DNA of 64,000 nt from an uncultured bacterium (lineage in GTDB: Bacteria; Cyanobacteriota; Vampirovibrionia; Gastranaerophilales; Gastranaerophilaceae), in assembly GCA_902788345.1 (NCBI GenBank), contig CADAJP010000003.1, forward strand, positions 134,219 to 198,218, in the 5' to 3' direction. Below the pieces are notes generated by a model that ran no database searches, was not told the DNA's origin, and saw nothing but the letters and a program-made list of their open reading frames with translations. The position numbers and the translations under genes are program-made. How positions within the stretch are numbered: position 1 is the first letter of the stretch; every line of letters starts with the position of its first letter. Shown in pieces: positions 16,618-25,697 of this stretch.

Positions 16618-18087
16618 TTATTGAATCGGCTTAACGATTTTGTAAAATAGCGGATATTCTTTTTCCTGATTAAGTTTATTTTTTATTTTGAAATAATAAA
16701 CCGAATAAGGTTTATTAACATAATCCTCGGCATTAGCAACGGTGTATTCATAAACAGCGTCACTTCCTCTTGCAATAATCATAAATCCGTTTCTTTTAAC
16801 ATCTTCATCATCTATCCACGGATTTTTGTGTCCGTAAGTTGTAAATATAATTTGCGGAGTCATCTTTCCGTAAACTGTAAGCGGAAGTGCATATTCAATA
16901 TAACCTGTGACATATTTAAGTTCTTTACCGGTTGTATTTTTATAAATCACTTTCAGGTCTTTAGATATTGTTTCATAAGGATATGTGCTTCTGAAATTCT
17001 TTTCAACACTAAACAGAATGAAAAGAAATATAAATATTATTGCCATTACTGAATATACACACTTATTAAACAATGAAAAACTCTCTTTGTTGGTTTTAAC
17101 AGGGAAGAAGTAAAATAATACAATCCCTGTAATATATAGCATAGGAAATCCCCATGTTGTCATTAGTTTTTCCCCTGTGAATATTGACGGCAATGATTGT
17201 AAAAGCAGCGGCAAATAGCCCATAATTAAGATATATATCGCATCTTCTTTATTGATATTTTTTGATTTCTCTTTATATTTAGAATATATAATTCCAAATA
17301 TAACAAATGTTCCTGCAAGAGCTGCAAGCTGCACAAACAAAAATTCCAACGGAATTGTAAAATGTTCAATTAGTGTTGAAGCTCCTTCTCTCAGGAAAAA
17401 ATATTTCCAGGAGAAGAAATCGTATTTTATCAGCCATAAAAGATGCGGAACATTGATTAAAACGGCTGTGAGAACAGATAAATATAATTTATAATTTAAG
17501 AAACATTTTAAATGTTGTCTGTATATAGCAATAAATACCAAAATTGATGCAACAATCAAAATTGACTGATATTTTGCAAGCAAAGATATTCCGACAAATA
17601 ATCCCAAATATAGCCAATCTTTTAAAAGATTCCTGTGCAATGCGCGATACAGGTGATAAGCTATTGCCGGAAATGTTATAAATATTATAAAATTAGGGTT
17701 AAAACCGTCAAATACAGACATATAGCTGTAGCTAAAACATCCTTCAAGAATCATAACGGAGTATATTGCGAGATTTCTGCTTAGGAATAATTTTCCTAAT
17801 TTATAAGTATATATAAAGCCGATAACGGCACAAATCTGACCAATAAGATATATTGCAATATCTTTATGTCCAAAAAGGCCGTAAACAAGATAACTAATCC
17901 ATCCGATAAGAGGCGGGTGTTTGTGAGTCCCAAAATCAAGGTAACTGCCCCAGACAATTCCTTCCATTGCATCAACCGGCAAAAGATGTCTTACAAAACA
18001 CAATAAAGTCCACACAACAAGGTGTATTGCAATAAATATTACAAAAAACTTACCCGTTTTTTTATCAAATTCGTTATCTTTTTTCAT
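16618..18087 (-). CDS. GT39/ArnT-like integral membrane glycosyltransferase
   Basis: A 489-residue membrane protein with 11-13 hydrophobic spans. Between the first two spans is DAMEGIVWGSYLDFGTHKHPP, the loop with acidic residues found in GT-C enzymes of the PMT/ArnT group. These transfer sugars from polyprenyl-phosphate donors to lipid or protein acceptors on the outer face of the cytoplasmic membrane. The C-terminal 90 residues form a soluble domain. It could modify lipid A or a surface protein; the acceptor is not evident. The ribosome-binding site is weak (AGGAAT). Confidence 0.78.
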   Translation of the reverse strand: MKKDNEFDKKTGKFFVIFIAIHLVVWTLLCFVRHLLPVDAMEGIVWGSYLDFGTHKHPPLIGWISYLVYGLFGHKDIAIYLIGQICAVIGFIYTYKLGKLFLSRNLAIYSVMILEGCFSYSYMSVFDGFNPNFIIFITFPAIAYHLYRALHRNLLKDWLYLGLFVGISLLAKYQSILIVASILVFIAIYRQHLKCFLNYKLYLSVLTAVLINVPHLLWLIKYDFFSWKYFFLREGASTLIEHFTIPLEFLFVQLAALAGTFVIFGIIYSKYKEKSKNINKEDAIYILIMGYLPLLLQSLPSIFTGEKLMTTWGFPMLYITGIVLFYFFPVKTNKESFSLFNKCVYSVMAIIFIFLFILFSVEKNFRSTYPYETISKDLKVIYKNTTGKELKYVTGYIEYALPLTVYGKMTPQIIFTTYGHKNPWIDDEDVKRNGFMIIARGSDAVYEYTVANAEDYVNKPYSVYYFKIKNKLNQEKEYPLFYKIVKPIQ

Positions 18088-18169
18088 AAAAAATCTTATT
18101 CCTAATCCGTAAAAATTTAGTTCTTTTGAATTAAGGTTAGCATAAAAATAAAGTGATTTACAGACGACT

Positions 18170-21100
18170 TTATATCAAATCAAGTCTGCAAAGCTGTTTG
18201 TACGCACAGAATTTGCATGCTCCTTCATTGGTTTCTTTTATCGGATCAAACTTCATTTCTTTTATGTTTTTGTATGTAGTTTTAATTTTGTCTTCAATGT
18301 AGTTCATATCTTCTTCGCATAATTCTTTATTGACATTTTTGGTATGGTTTTCTACATAAATTATTCCCGTTTGGGCAACTTTTTTACCTGTCATTTTTTC
18401 AAATGCGTATTTATAAAAACAAAGCTGATTGTAATAACCTTCTTTTTCTTCTCCTGGTGCAAATTTGCTCGCTGATGCAGGAGTTCCGGTTTTATAATCA
18501 TACAGGCAGTATGTTCCGTCACTGTTTTTTTCTATTCTGTCTATTTTACCGCTGATCAAATCATCTCCAACCTGAACTCCGTTGAAACTGAATTCTATAT
18601 CAGCAATTCTTTCAATAGGTTCATTTTTAAAGTGCGGATAATAGCTTTCGATAATTTTATTTCCACGCTTTTCAAATTTTTCTTTAGCTTGTTTTGAGGT
18701 AAATTTTTCATTTTCAAGAGCTTGGCAAAACATAGTTTTAACTTCTTCAATTTCAGGATATTTCCCTGTGCTTTTAGCTATTTTTACCGAATCTTCAAGA
18801 ATTTTGTGTATGATAGTACCAAAATTTGCGTTATCCCAGTTAGCATCTTCAACATTAATTCCTAAGATTTTTGTATAGAAAAATTTACGCGGACATTCAA
18901 GATAATCGTTTAATCTGCTTGGCGAAAGTTCGACTTTTTTAATTCGTTCGTTAATTTCGTCACGGAATGCTTTTTGATTATCAAAAACATCTCTTGATAT
19001 ACTTCTGAAAAATTCTTTTGTAAAATCGTCTTCTTTATATTCAAATGTTTGTTCCTCACAATCAAAATTTTTATATTTTGCGATATATTTTGAAATTTCG
19101 TTTGAACGTTTCCCGTCCATATTGGAATATGACAGTGTTAAAGAGTGCTTTGCTCTTGTAATTCCGACATAAAGTAGTTTATAGAGTTCGCTGTCTTTTT
19201 TTTCTTGTGCTTCTTCTTTTTCCAAAACTTCTTCTGTAATAAGTTTATACTCTCCCGGCATTGAGAATTTCTCCCAATTTCTTGAGATAAGATTAGGAAG
19301 ATATACATAGTCAAATTCTCGTCCCTTAGAACCGTGGTAAGTAGTTAATTGAACAGCATTTTGAATAATATCGCTTTTGTCTGTTGTAACATCAATTTCT
19401 TCAACCCAACATTCATAAAGGTAATTAACAAAGTCCAGCAGATTTTTTGTATGGTCAAGTTTCTCATATTCTGTTGCTTCATCAATAATCTTTTTTATGC
19501 CCATAAGGTTTTCCATACGGTTTTTTTCTTCTTTGTAGAAAGCCTCTAAAATCCCTGTACGGTTGATAATTTCTATTACGGTATTTCTTAGAGAGTTTGT
19601 TTGTGCATATTCTGTTAAATATTTAAAATCATCCAGAAATTTATTTATTTTTTCAGAATTTTTCCAATTATCTAATTTTTTCATAAGGTAAAGAAAATTA
19701 TCAGGTTCATTTTCCCTATAAATTTGTTTTTCGTGCAGAATTTTGTTGTAATCTTCAATTTCAAGTTTAAATGGCTCTGATAATAATAAACCAAATAGTT
19801 TATCACTCGATTCTGCAGAATTAGTTAATGCTTTCATGTAGAAATATATTAAAATTGAAGAACGGATTGCAAAGATACTTTTGCCCTCATCAATCTGATA
19901 AGGAATATTTTTTCCTTTAAGCATTTCGCCGTATGTTTGAAGTTCTGCTCTTTTTTTTGAAATAATTGCAATTTTTGATAAATCTTTTTCACCATCATCA
20001 TTTAACGGGTATTTATCCGATTTTATAAGTTCATCAATTTCATTTATAATATGATTTGTTTCTTGTATATTTGCTCCAAAGTTCAAAACTCTTACCTTTT
20101 TATTAAGCGGAATAATATCAGGATTTTTGGCGGTAAGTTTTTTGGAAATATTTTTTTCTTTCTTGAATTTATCATTATTTTCAAGCCTGTTTTTATCCTG
20201 AGAAATTATGTCATAACTGAATTTTAGGATAGATGGGGTTGAACGGTTGCTTTCTTTTAAGCATATAACTTCAGTTTCAGGATATTTATTTAAAAAGTTT
20301 TCAATACTGTCAATTTTTGCACCCTGAAAACCGTATATAATCTGATCATCATCTCCGACAACAAAAATATTTTTTTCTTTATTCCCGTCAACAAGATTAA
20401 AAATTATAGAGTTTTGCATATCACTTGTATCTTGGTATTCGTCCACAAGAAAATATTTGTATTTGTTTGAAACTTCACTTAAAAACATTTCGTCTTTTTC
20501 AAATGCATCCAAAACAAGAATTATCATGTCCGAAAAATCAATAAGGCTTTTTTCAAACATTTTGTTTTTGTATAATTCATATATTGTCCACAATTCTTTT
20601 GCTTTTCCGATATTCTTTTTGACGGACTCTATGTTTCTTTCAAGAGTTGCAGTTCTTCCCTTTGCTTTTTTTTGTTCATATTCAGCTTCAAGCACTTTCA
20701 ATGTTTCTACAAGTTTGGAATTTTTGATAAAGTCAAAATATTCTTCTTTTTTTAATCTTTTTGATTTTAATTTTTCTACGTATTCAATAAAGTTTTTTGT
20801 AAAGTAATATTTGTCGCCTCTTTGGGGTACAAAGCACTCTAAATTAGCCTGATCAATGCACTCTCTCATAAGTTTGATTTTTTCGGTTTCGGTGATAAGT
20901 CTTACTCCTGACGCCATTTCAAATTGTGACGGATAATTTTTAATTATTTCATTACAAAAAGAGTGGTATGTATAAACATCAACCCCTAAAGCTGCAACTC
21001 CCATTTTTTTAATTAGTCTTTGACGCATTTCATTTGCTGCGGCATCGGAAAATGTCAGACAAAGAATAGAAGAAGGTTCTATTCCCTCTGAAAGCATTTT

Positions 21101-21217
21101 TTCAATACGTCTTATAACCGTAAATGTTTTACCTGTTCCCGGGCCTGCCAAAAGCATAACCGGATTTTCCAGTAAATCTATTGCACGCTGCTGATCTGCA
21201 TTAGGTACTAATTCCAT
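18170..21217 (-). CDS. UvrD/PcrA-type DNA helicase fused to a PD-(D/E)XK nuclease
   Basis: A 1015-residue superfamily 1A helicase-nuclease. Walker A is AGPGTGKTFT (about residues 20-29), Walker B is FLVDEYQDTS, motif III sits around VGDDDQIIYGFQGA, and motif VI is LLYVGITRAKHSL. From about residue 775 a RecB-type nuclease follows: ECPRKFFYTKILG, then GKIDRIEKN and LYDYKTG (catalytic Asp, Asp, Lys), and a C-terminal CKFCAYKQLC. The Cys before and the three at the end fit the iron-sulfur staple of AddB-type nucleases. It probably resects double-strand breaks. AAAGGAG precedes the ATG. Confidence 0.88.
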   Translation of the reverse strand: MELVPNADQQRAIDLLENPVMLLAGPGTGKTFTVIRRIEKMLSEGIEPSSILCLTFSDAAANEMRQRLIKKMGVAALGVDVYTYHSFCNEIIKNYPSQFEMASGVRLITETEKIKLMRECIDQANLECFVPQRGDKYYFTKNFIEYVEKLKSKRLKKEEYFDFIKNSKLVETLKVLEAEYEQKKAKGRTATLERNIESVKKNIGKAKELWTIYELYKNKMFEKSLIDFSDMIILVLDAFEKDEMFLSEVSNKYKYFLVDEYQDTSDMQNSIIFNLVDGNKEKNIFVVGDDDQIIYGFQGAKIDSIENFLNKYPETEVICLKESNRSTPSILKFSYDIISQDKNRLENNDKFKKEKNISKKLTAKNPDIIPLNKKVRVLNFGANIQETNHIINEIDELIKSDKYPLNDDGEKDLSKIAIISKKRAELQTYGEMLKGKNIPYQIDEGKSIFAIRSSILIYFYMKALTNSAESSDKLFGLLLSEPFKLEIEDYNKILHEKQIYRENEPDNFLYLMKKLDNWKNSEKINKFLDDFKYLTEYAQTNSLRNTVIEIINRTGILEAFYKEEKNRMENLMGIKKIIDEATEYEKLDHTKNLLDFVNYLYECWVEEIDVTTDKSDIIQNAVQLTTYHGSKGREFDYVYLPNLISRNWEKFSMPGEYKLITEEVLEKEEAQEKKDSELYKLLYVGITRAKHSLTLSYSNMDGKRSNEISKYIAKYKNFDCEEQTFEYKEDDFTKEFFRSISRDVFDNQKAFRDEINERIKKVELSPSRLNDYLECPRKFFYTKILGINVEDANWDNANFGTIIHKILEDSVKIAKSTGKYPEIEEVKTMFCQALENEKFTSKQAKEKFEKRGNKIIESYYPHFKNEPIERIADIEFSFNGVQVGDDLISGKIDRIEKNSDGTYCLYDYKTGTPASASKFAPGEEKEGYYNQLCFYKYAFEKMTGKKVAQTGIIYVENHTKNVNKELCEEDMNYIEDKIKTTYKNIKEMKFDPIKETNEGACKFCAYKQLCRLDLI

Positions 21218-21302
21218 ATTTATACTCCTTTATCACTGTATTAATTCTACCATAACTATAATACATGCTCTCTGTGTCAAATATGGACATATCTAATTAA
21301 AT

Positions 21303-22583
21303 TTATAAAAGAATCTGAGTTCCAAGGATTATTTTGTGGCTGTCGTGTGCATTTTGGTTTTTGCTGAAAACATAATTTATTACAAAACGCAAAGCCTGTC
21401 CTTTTATAAACCAGTTAATACCTGCGGTGTATTCGGTTTTGCAGTTATGAGAAACACTTCTGTCGGGGTCGAAATTATCTATTCTGCCGATTAATTGGAG
21501 ATATGGCTTAACTTTCCAGCCAAGAGTATATGCAAAACCTCCTGCTTTTTTAGAGCTGAGTGCCGCTCCTCCGTTATATCCGTCTGCAATAGAGGCTTCA
21601 AAATTCGTCCATAATTTTTTGTGTTTGTAACCTATATATACCGTTCCGACATTATAGTTAAATCTGTTATGTCCTGAATTTAACCCTCCGCCTATGGTTA
21701 ATCTTCCTAATTTCCCGTCTTTTGAACCAAACGGTTTTATATTAACCCAGCCGATAAAATCTAATCCGGGCATTCCGGATGTAAGATATCTGCCTGAAGA
21801 ACCCAGAGATAAACTGTAATCAGCATATTCAAAATTTCCGATAAGTTTTACGGCTGTTGTTCTCAGGTTACCAAAATTTCTTGCAATTTGTGAACGATTG
21901 ATAAACGGCAGTGTATAAGCTGAACTTCCGCCTTCTATTCCGACCTGACCTCTTGAACGCCCTATCAGAATTTTGTGATGTTTTATATGGTTGTCAACAA
22001 TATAAATATCTCCCCACATATTTTCAAGGTAATTCCCGTGTTTTACTATCGGCAATATACTCAGTCGGAAATCGATTTTGTCATTTCTTGATTTCCCCAT
22101 AAAACCAAATTCTGTGGTTAAATCACTATATTCCGTTGTGTAGTTGTGTGATTTGAATATAGATGCTAAAGAGCCTCTGTGTCCGCCATATAATTCAATT
22201 TCTTTTATCGGGCCTTTATTAAAATCAAAAGTCAGTTCATCTTTAAGCAAAAAAGACGGTATATCTGTTCTTATTATCTTTGATTTTAAAATTTTGCCGA
22301 CAATAGTTTCTTCTTTTGTATATTTTGTTTTACCCATAGTGCTGAAAAGTTTCAGTTCATCTTCTATGTCATCCGGAGTTTCAAGTTCTTCATCTTTTGG
22401 GCTGGTTAGTTCCATGTGTTCTCCGAACATATTTAACCCGTCAATAAGTGTATCGTCATCATCAACGAGGGCGATTTCTCCTTCCTGATATGTTTCCAGT
22501 ATATCTTGTGTGAGGTATTCGTTTTCGGCTTGGACACTGGAACATGATATTAATAATGCAAAAATTATTAAAAATCGTTTCAT
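21303..22583 (-). CDS. Outer-membrane beta-barrel (porin-like) protein
   Basis: A 426-residue protein with a signal peptide (MKRFLIIFALLISCSSVQA). Residues 20-110 are acidic (ALVDDDDTLID). The remainder is rich in alternating polar/hydrophobic strands with aromatic residues (LYGGHRGSLASIFK, DYSLSLGSSGRYLT, TIGGGLNSGHNRFNYNVG, ALRFVINYVFSKN) and ends in ILGTQILL, as expected for a barrel whose last strand ends at the C-terminus. I know no named family match. It has no Shine-Dalgarno; an extended -10 lies 6 nt before the ATG, so it is probably leaderless. Confidence 0.65.
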   Translation of the reverse strand: MKRFLIIFALLISCSSVQAENEYLTQDILETYQEGEIALVDDDDTLIDGLNMFGEHMELTSPKDEELETPDDIEDELKLFSTMGKTKYTKEETIVGKILKSKIIRTDIPSFLLKDELTFDFNKGPIKEIELYGGHRGSLASIFKSHNYTTEYSDLTTEFGFMGKSRNDKIDFRLSILPIVKHGNYLENMWGDIYIVDNHIKHHKILIGRSRGQVGIEGGSSAYTLPFINRSQIARNFGNLRTTAVKLIGNFEYADYSLSLGSSGRYLTSGMPGLDFIGWVNIKPFGSKDGKLGRLTIGGGLNSGHNRFNYNVGTVYIGYKHKKLWTNFEASIADGYNGGAALSSKKAGGFAYTLGWKVKPYLQLIGRIDNFDPDRSVSHNCKTEYTAGINWFIKGQALRFVINYVFSKNQNAHDSHKIILGTQILL

Positions 22584-22589
22584 TTTTTC

Positions 22590-22598
22590 AGTATAACA
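22590..22598 (-). promoter_or_regulatory. Extended -10 promoter of the 21303 barrel gene
   Basis: On the minus strand TGT-TATACT is followed by exactly 6 nt and the ATG at 22583. Transcription would start at or next to the start codon. No clear -35 is present, as is common for extended -10 promoters. Confidence 0.65.
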
Positions 22599-22631
22599 TG
22601 TTTTTTTGTAGAAATAGTCCTTTTTTTATTG

Positions 22632-22637
22632 TATATT
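22632..22637 (+). promoter_or_regulatory. -10 box of the decarboxylase gene, leaderless geometry
   Basis: TATATT ends 6 nt before ATG 22644, with TTG immediately upstream and no Shine-Dalgarno. The -35 is not clear. The divergent barrel gene's start is only 60 bp away. Confidence 0.5.
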
Positions 22638-22643
22638 TTTGCT

Positions 22644-24071
22644 ATGCAAAGTAAAACTATGAATAATAAAAAAACGAATATACATGCCCCGATTGTTGAA
22701 GCATTAAAAAAAGCATATGACAATCCGACTTATCAATTCCATATTCCAGGACATACAAAAGGTTTGGGTACTTTATCAGATTTCAGAAATCTTATCGGTA
22801 AAAAGGCTATGTGTCTTGATACAACTGATGAGTTTGATAATTTAGGCACTTTAACCCCTGCCACAGGCCCTATCAAAGAGGCTCAGGAGCTTGCGGCAAA
22901 AGCTTTTGGTGCAAAAAGAACTTTCTTTTTGTTAAATGGTTCAACTATTGGTAATCTTGCTATTGCAATGGGATTAACCAAAAAAGGACAGAAGGTCATA
23001 GTAAATCGTAATTGTCACCGTTCAATATTAACAGGCTTAATAATTTCCGGAGCAGAGCCTTTGTGGATTTTGCCTGAAAAATTTTCACAATGGGGTTTAT
23101 GGGGAAATATTAAAGCTGAAGATGTAGAAAAACTTTTAAATGAGAATGATGATGTTTCAATGGTTTGGATTACAAATCCGACCTATGAAGGTGTAGTTTC
23201 TGATGTTAAGGCAATATCTGAAATATGCAAAAAGCATAATGTTCCATTAATTGTGGATGAAGCTCACGGTTGTTTGTGGAATTTTAATTCAAAATTGCCT
23301 GAGACTTCGCTAAAACTCGGAGCAGATATTGTTGTTCATTCATTGCATAAAACAGGCGGAAGTATGAGTCAGTCTTCAATGCTTCATATTGCCGAAGATT
23401 CTAAAATAAACGCAGATGATGTTGAAAGAGCATTGATGCTTTTGCATACAACAAGTCCGTCATTACTTTTATTGGCAAGTCTTGATGCTTCAAGGGCAAA
23501 TTTGCAGAGTGATAAAGGTCAAAGACAGTTAGACAGAGCAATAAAGAATGCAAAATACCTGCGTTCCGAAATTGATAAAATGGAGCATATTCATCAGTTA
23601 AAATCAGATTTCGGATTCAAAACGGACGTTACAAAAATATTTATAAAAGCAGACGGTCTCTCAGGCAAAAGGCTTGAATCTATATTGGAAATTGATTTTG
23701 GTATTGAAGTTGAAAGTGCAAGTGATGAGGGGCTTTTGTTATTAAGCAATATCGGTAACAAACGTTCTGATTTTGAATATTTGGCAGAGTGCTTGCACAA
23801 AATTGATGAACACAATTATCAGGATATTTATTATCTTGAAAATAAAAAACATATGCCAATGCTTACCCCGATTATTAAAAAGAATTTGCGTGAAGCATAT
23901 TTTTCGGAAAAAGAAATTATACCGAAAGAACAAGCTGTCGGAAGATTATCGGGCGAGGTTGTTGCAGAATGCCCTCCGGGAATTTCTATTTTGCTCCCGG
24001 GTGAACTTATCACGCCTGAGCATCTGCCTTATCTAACTGATTATGAAACAATTGAAGTTCTGAAAAATTAA
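22644..24071 (+). CDS. PLP-dependent Orn/Lys/Arg decarboxylase (aspartate aminotransferase fold)
   Basis: A 475-residue fold-type I decarboxylase of the arginine/lysine/ornithine class. Marks are FHIPGHTKG (about residue 33), STIGNLA, HRSILTGLIISGA, VDEAHG and VHSLHKTGGSMSQSSMLH, whose Lys binds PLP. The C-terminal domain includes VGRLSGEVVAECPPGISILLPGE. It is the short form without the wing domain of enterobacterial inducible enzymes, as seen in cyanobacteria and Firmicutes. It probably makes a polyamine precursor (agmatine or cadaverine). ATG 22644 is chosen because the -10 box overlaps the longer TTG start. Confidence 0.85.
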   Translation: MQSKTMNNKKTNIHAPIVEALKKAYDNPTYQFHIPGHTKGLGTLSDFRNLIGKKAMCLDTTDEFDNLGTLTPATGPIKEAQELAAKAFGAKRTFFLLNGSTIGNLAIAMGLTKKGQKVIVNRNCHRSILTGLIISGAEPLWILPEKFSQWGLWGNIKAEDVEKLLNENDDVSMVWITNPTYEGVVSDVKAISEICKKHNVPLIVDEAHGCLWNFNSKLPETSLKLGADIVVHSLHKTGGSMSQSSMLHIAEDSKINADDVERALMLLHTTSPSLLLLASLDASRANLQSDKGQRQLDRAIKNAKYLRSEIDKMEHIHQLKSDFGFKTDVTKIFIKADGLSGKRLESILEIDFGIEVESASDEGLLLLSNIGNKRSDFEYLAECLHKIDEHNYQDIYYLENKKHMPMLTPIIKKNLREAYFSEKEIIPKEQAVGRLSGEVVAECPPGISILLPGELITPEHLPYLTDYETIEVLKN

Positions 24072-24085
24072 TTCGTTATCAGAAC

Positions 24086-24106
24086 AGTAATGTCAAATTA
24101 CTTTTT
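24086..24106 (+). terminator. Weak terminator after the decarboxylase
   Basis: AGTAAT (24086-24091) and ATTACT (24097-24102) form a 6-bp stem with a 5-nt loop, followed by TTTT. It overlaps the last codons of the convergent TolC-type gene. Confidence 0.45.
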
Positions 24107-25606
24107 CTGTTTTTTATTACTGCTTTTCTTTTTTTTATGCACATCTTTTTCATCGCATTCAAGAGCTTTGTTTAAATGCTCAATGAGTTCGGATGAGTGG
24201 TAGTGCATTGCGTGTTCAGATTTGTGGTGAATATCAACAAGATGATAGTGCATAGCCATTTCAACTTGAATTAAAGCAATATTATAATCATAAACACTCT
24301 TAACATAATGTTGTAATGCCAATATATAGTTCTCTCTGGCGGTCTGCAGTGCATTATAATCAAGTATTCCTGCTATATAATCTTTTTCCACAATTGCCAT
24401 ATTTTTAACGGATTGCTCAACTTCTGTTTTTGCTGCCGGAACTTGTTTTTGGGCTCTTTCAACATTGTTAAAAGCTCTTTGAAGTTCATAGTACAAATCT
24501 TTTTTAAACAGTTCTATTTCATTATTCGCAATATTCAGTTGTGCTTGGGCTCCTTTTATATTGTGTCGGAGTTCCATCAAATTTACACTTGTACTTAAAT
24601 TCACTCCGACATGCAGGCTGTTATTTCTTGTGAAATTAGTGTTATTGTATCCGTATCCTACATCTGCGGTTAAATCAGGTAAGTAAGTTCTTTTAATGTA
24701 TTTTAAAGATTGCTCCATTGCATTTCTGGTGTTTATAATTACCTGTAAATCCGGACTTGAATTGTATGCAATTTCTACAGCTTCACTCATTTTAAAAGGA
24801 TATATATACGGGCTGAAAGGTGTGGTTTCCACTTTTACATCCGAATTATATAAAAAATGGTCATTATAGGTAAATGTAGGGGTATTTTCTATATCATAAT
24901 TCGGCTGAGAATCGATATACATAGCATTGCTTAAATCATATTTCGCATTATTGTATCTGTTTTCCGCTTCAATATGTTTGATTTTTGCTTCGGTTAAATA
25001 TATAACAGCAGTTGTATAATCAGGTTTGCTTGTATCCTTCGCAAGTTTTACAAAAGCTTCATTAAGCTTGATATTATTGTCTGAAATATTTAACAAAGCC
25101 TTTGCCTGAAGCAATTTATAATATTTTGCTTTTATATCAAACAGTGTATAGCATATACTGTCCATAAATTCATATTCTGCAGCGATTTTATTAAATTCTT
25201 CCATTTTTATGTATGAAGTCGTTTTGCCAAAATTGTATATAAGCTGACTCAATGAAACTCCGACATTTGGAAGATCTCTGTATCTTTTGTCATAATATAT
25301 GCTGTCAGAATTTCTTTCATAATTGAAACCTACTCCTGCACTTAATGTTGGAAAATATTGCGATTTTGCTATTCCGACATTACTTTTCGCTATATCAAGC
25401 TCATATTTTTTGCGTTTAATTTTCGGGCTGTTTTTAAATGCCAAAGAAACGCAGTCAAAAATGCTCAGTTTTGTCCCGTTTTTCACTTCCACAGGGGCAT
25501 TAAAGAGCATTTCTTCTTCGTCATGTTCATGTATTGCGTTCGCTATGTTTCCGGCTAGTAAAATTGTTACTAATAATAACGAACATGCTATTTTTCGTAT
25601 GTTCAT
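24098..25606 (-). CDS. TolC-family outer-membrane efflux protein, His-rich
   Basis: A 502-residue outer-membrane factor with a signal peptide (about residues 6-23). The TolC fold shows as two related halves of helix-strand-helix (LSIFDCVSLAFKNSPKIKR and MSEAVEIAYNSSPDLQVI are the paired repeat starts). It should form the outer duct of a tripartite efflux or type I secretion system, but no membrane-fusion or inner-membrane partner is adjacent. His-rich stretches lie just after the signal (HEHDEEE) and near the C-terminus (MHYHLVDIHHKSEHAMHYH), followed by a Lys-rich tail. A perfect extended -10 is 6 nt before the ATG. Confidence 0.85.
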   Translation of the reverse strand: MNIRKIACSLLLVTILLAGNIANAIHEHDEEEMLFNAPVEVKNGTKLSIFDCVSLAFKNSPKIKRKKYELDIAKSNVGIAKSQYFPTLSAGVGFNYERNSDSIYYDKRYRDLPNVGVSLSQLIYNFGKTTSYIKMEEFNKIAAEYEFMDSICYTLFDIKAKYYKLLQAKALLNISDNNIKLNEAFVKLAKDTSKPDYTTAVIYLTEAKIKHIEAENRYNNAKYDLSNAMYIDSQPNYDIENTPTFTYNDHFLYNSDVKVETTPFSPYIYPFKMSEAVEIAYNSSPDLQVIINTRNAMEQSLKYIKRTYLPDLTADVGYGYNNTNFTRNNSLHVGVNLSTSVNLMELRHNIKGAQAQLNIANNEIELFKKDLYYELQRAFNNVERAQKQVPAAKTEVEQSVKNMAIVEKDYIAGILDYNALQTARENYILALQHYVKSVYDYNIALIQVEMAMHYHLVDIHHKSEHAMHYHSSELIEHLNKALECDEKDVHKKKKSSNKKQKK

Positions 25607-25612
25607 ATATTA

Positions 25613-25621
25613 ATTATAGCA
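25613..25621 (-). promoter_or_regulatory. Extended -10 promoter of the TolC-type gene
   Basis: On the minus strand TGC-TATAAT, a perfect extended -10, is followed by 6 nt (taatat) and the ATG at 25606. There is no Shine-Dalgarno, so the transcript is probably leaderless. Confidence 0.75.
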
Positions 25622-25642
25622 TGCTCGTCAAGTACATAGGAT

Positions 25643-25671
25643 AAAAAACAGTCCGGACAATATCCGGACTG
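25643..25671 (-). terminator. Rho-independent terminator of minCDE
   Basis: A 9-bp perfect stem CAGTCCGGA / TCCGGACTG (25649-25657 and 25663-25671) with a 5-nt loop. On the minus strand it is followed by a run of six T, so it ends the min operon. Confidence 0.85.
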
Positions 25672-25697
25672 CTTTTGTCGGTTATACTTTTAGTAGT

